The notes under the pieces: model-generated
What the model was told of the DNA's origin: nothing
The model's database searches: none
What the model saw: the letters and a program-made list of their open reading frames with translations, nothing else
Assembly: GCA_936924235.1 (NCBI GenBank)
Contig: CAKZHN010000362.1
Location: forward strand, 1 to 12,818
Source: an uncultured Rhodoplanes sp.
GTDB lineage: Bacteria > Pseudomonadota > Alphaproteobacteria > Rhizobiales > Xanthobacteraceae
Direction of reading: 5' to 3'
Length of the DNA: 12,818 nt
Made by a program: the position numbers and the translations under genes
Part shown: positions 12,158 through 12,818 of the stretch, piece after piece
Numbering within the stretch: position 1 is the stretch's first letter
Layout: every line of letters starts with the position of its first letter

Positions 12158-12595
12158 ATGGCAGTCGCAAAAAGCATGTTTGGAAAGATCGGCAAGTTCG
12201 CCCGGCGGACATCCGTGCAGCGGACCGCGATCTCGACCGTGGTGTTCCTGACGGTGCTGTTCGGCGGCGCGTACCTGATGCCCACCCAGGTCCCGCTGTT
12301 CCAGTGGCTCGCCTCGCTGAAGGGAAATGGCAGCGGCACCCTCGCCAATGCCAGCCGGCCGGACCTGCCGACCGGCGGCTCAAATCTCCCCGAAGACGAT
12401 CCGGTGCGTAACTTCGTCAAGACCGGCGTTGGCCACGTGCTGTTCACCGCGATGAGCAGCGATGTTTGCCGGCGCAGCCTGTTCGACAATCACACCGGCG
12501 CCACCTACGAGGCCGGCGAGGTGTTCTGCGGCCAGAGCCCGGAAAACGAGAGTTCGAGCCGCCTGCTCTCGATTGGCAAGCCGTTCAAGAAGTAG
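12158..12595 (+). CDS. Small one-pass membrane protein, hypothetical
   Basis: This 145-aa protein has a basic N-terminus (GKIGKFARRTSVQRT), one hydrophobic segment (AISTVVFLTVLFGGAYLM, about residues 24-41) and a long non-membrane part. The positive-inside rule places residues after 42 in the periplasm. The C-terminal part has two cysteines (Cys104 in SSDVCRRSLFDN, Cys124 in GEVFCG) spaced to form a disulfide. This CRR...FDN...G...C pattern is familiar from uncharacterised proteins of Bradyrhizobium-type genomes. No function is known to me. ATG 12158 has no strong ribosome site; ATG 12176 is an alternative. It converges on the cupin gene with a 28-base gap. Confidence 0.75.
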   Translation: MAVAKSMFGKIGKFARRTSVQRTAISTVVFLTVLFGGAYLMPTQVPLFQWLASLKGNGSGTLANASRPDLPTGGSNLPEDDPVRNFVKTGVGHVLFTAMSSDVCRRSLFDNHTGATYEAGEVFCGQSPENESSSRLLSIGKPFKK

Positions 12596-12604
12596 CAGCG
12601 CTTC

Positions 12605-12624
12605 AGGAATCGCCGAGGATTCCT
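12605..12624. terminator. Weak hairpin between convergent genes
   Basis: AGGAATC (12605-12611) pairs with GATTCCT (12618-12624) around a 6-base loop, between the convergent membrane-protein and cupin genes and touching the cupin stop codon. There is no T run on either side, so its role as a terminator is uncertain. Confidence 0.35.
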
Positions 12625-12818
12625 CAATCCAGGAATGTCGTCAGCGGCGCGCCCTCGTCGTGGACCGTGACGGCGAGGATATCGGCGCTTTCGGTCGGGC
12701 TCGGGTTCTCAAGAAAGACGTGCGTCGTCCCGTACGGCTCGTAGAACATTTCCCCCGCCTGAAAATCGCCGGCAGGCAGGCCGGAATGCTGCGAGCGGAC
12801 CGTGCCGTTGAGAGATCG
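12624..12818 (-). CDS. Cupin-domain protein, C-terminal part (runs off the window)
   Basis: The minus-strand frame is open from the right edge to a TGA at 12624-12626 and encodes the last 64 residues. It contains a near-complete second cupin motif (AGEMFYEPYGTTHVFLEN: Gly, Pro, Gly, the metal-binding His, and Asn at +5 instead of +4). It ends with a strand-rich tail (ADILAVTVHDEGAPLTTFLD). The first cupin motif, with the other metal ligands, would lie outside the window. Cupins of this size are often metal enzymes or small sensing proteins; the role is open. Codon use matches the other genes. Confidence 0.85.
   Translation of the reverse strand, partial: RSLNGTVRSQHSGLPAGDFQAGEMFYEPYGTTHVFLENPSPTESADILAVTVHDEGAPLTTFLD

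Overview
The window is high-GC chromosomal DNA of an alphaproteobacterium. It most resembles the Hyphomicrobiales, probably the Bradyrhizobium / Rhodopseudomonas / Xanthobacteraceae side. The pointers are a PraR-like XRE regulator, an EcfG-type stress promoter (GGAAC-N16-CGTT) before a YciF/DUF892 gene, a DUF6496 basic protein, and several Bug (TctC-type) solute receptors without their membrane partners. The assignment rests on recalled family knowledge, not on a search. No tRNA, rRNA, CRISPR array, insertion sequence or phage gene was seen.

Left part (1-3070), small stress and regulatory genes: a 66-aa 'tail-only' protein (338-538), an unrecognised small protein (704-988), a YciF/DUF892 ferritin-like protein (1097-1600) with an EcfG promoter, a lysine/arginine-rich DUF6496 protein facing it (1693-1893) with a strong shared hairpin terminator between them, a possible 51-aa ORF (1967-2122), and a ribbon-helix-helix-like protein (2180-2419). 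A two-gene operon on the minus strand follows: a 74-aa tail-only protein (2844-3068) translationally coupled by TGATG to a PraR-like XRE regulator (2431-2844). Both tail-only proteins carry the same roughly 29-residue module found at the C-terminus of the XRE regulator. This is the most unusual feature of the window.

Middle and right part (3070-12000), accessory catabolism: a LysR regulator (3372-4295) with a palindrome touching its start codon converges on, and overlaps, a dienelactone-hydrolase-family gene (4249-5037). That gene lies downstream of a Bug receptor (5054-6016) in one minus-strand operon. A PilZ protein (6186-6503) and a small membrane or secreted protein (6533-6796) follow. 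Three more Bug receptors lie at 7053-8024, 8138-9112 and 9122-10120, and an IlvD/Edd dehydratase very like L-arabinonate dehydratase at 10262-11986. The four receptors lack TctA/TctB permeases here, so they are orphan receptors in this window. A role in taking up or sensing organic or sugar acids handled by the neighbouring hydrolase and dehydratase is inferred.

Right end: a small one-pass membrane protein (12158-12595) and the C-terminal part of a cupin-domain protein running off the window (12624-12818, minus strand).
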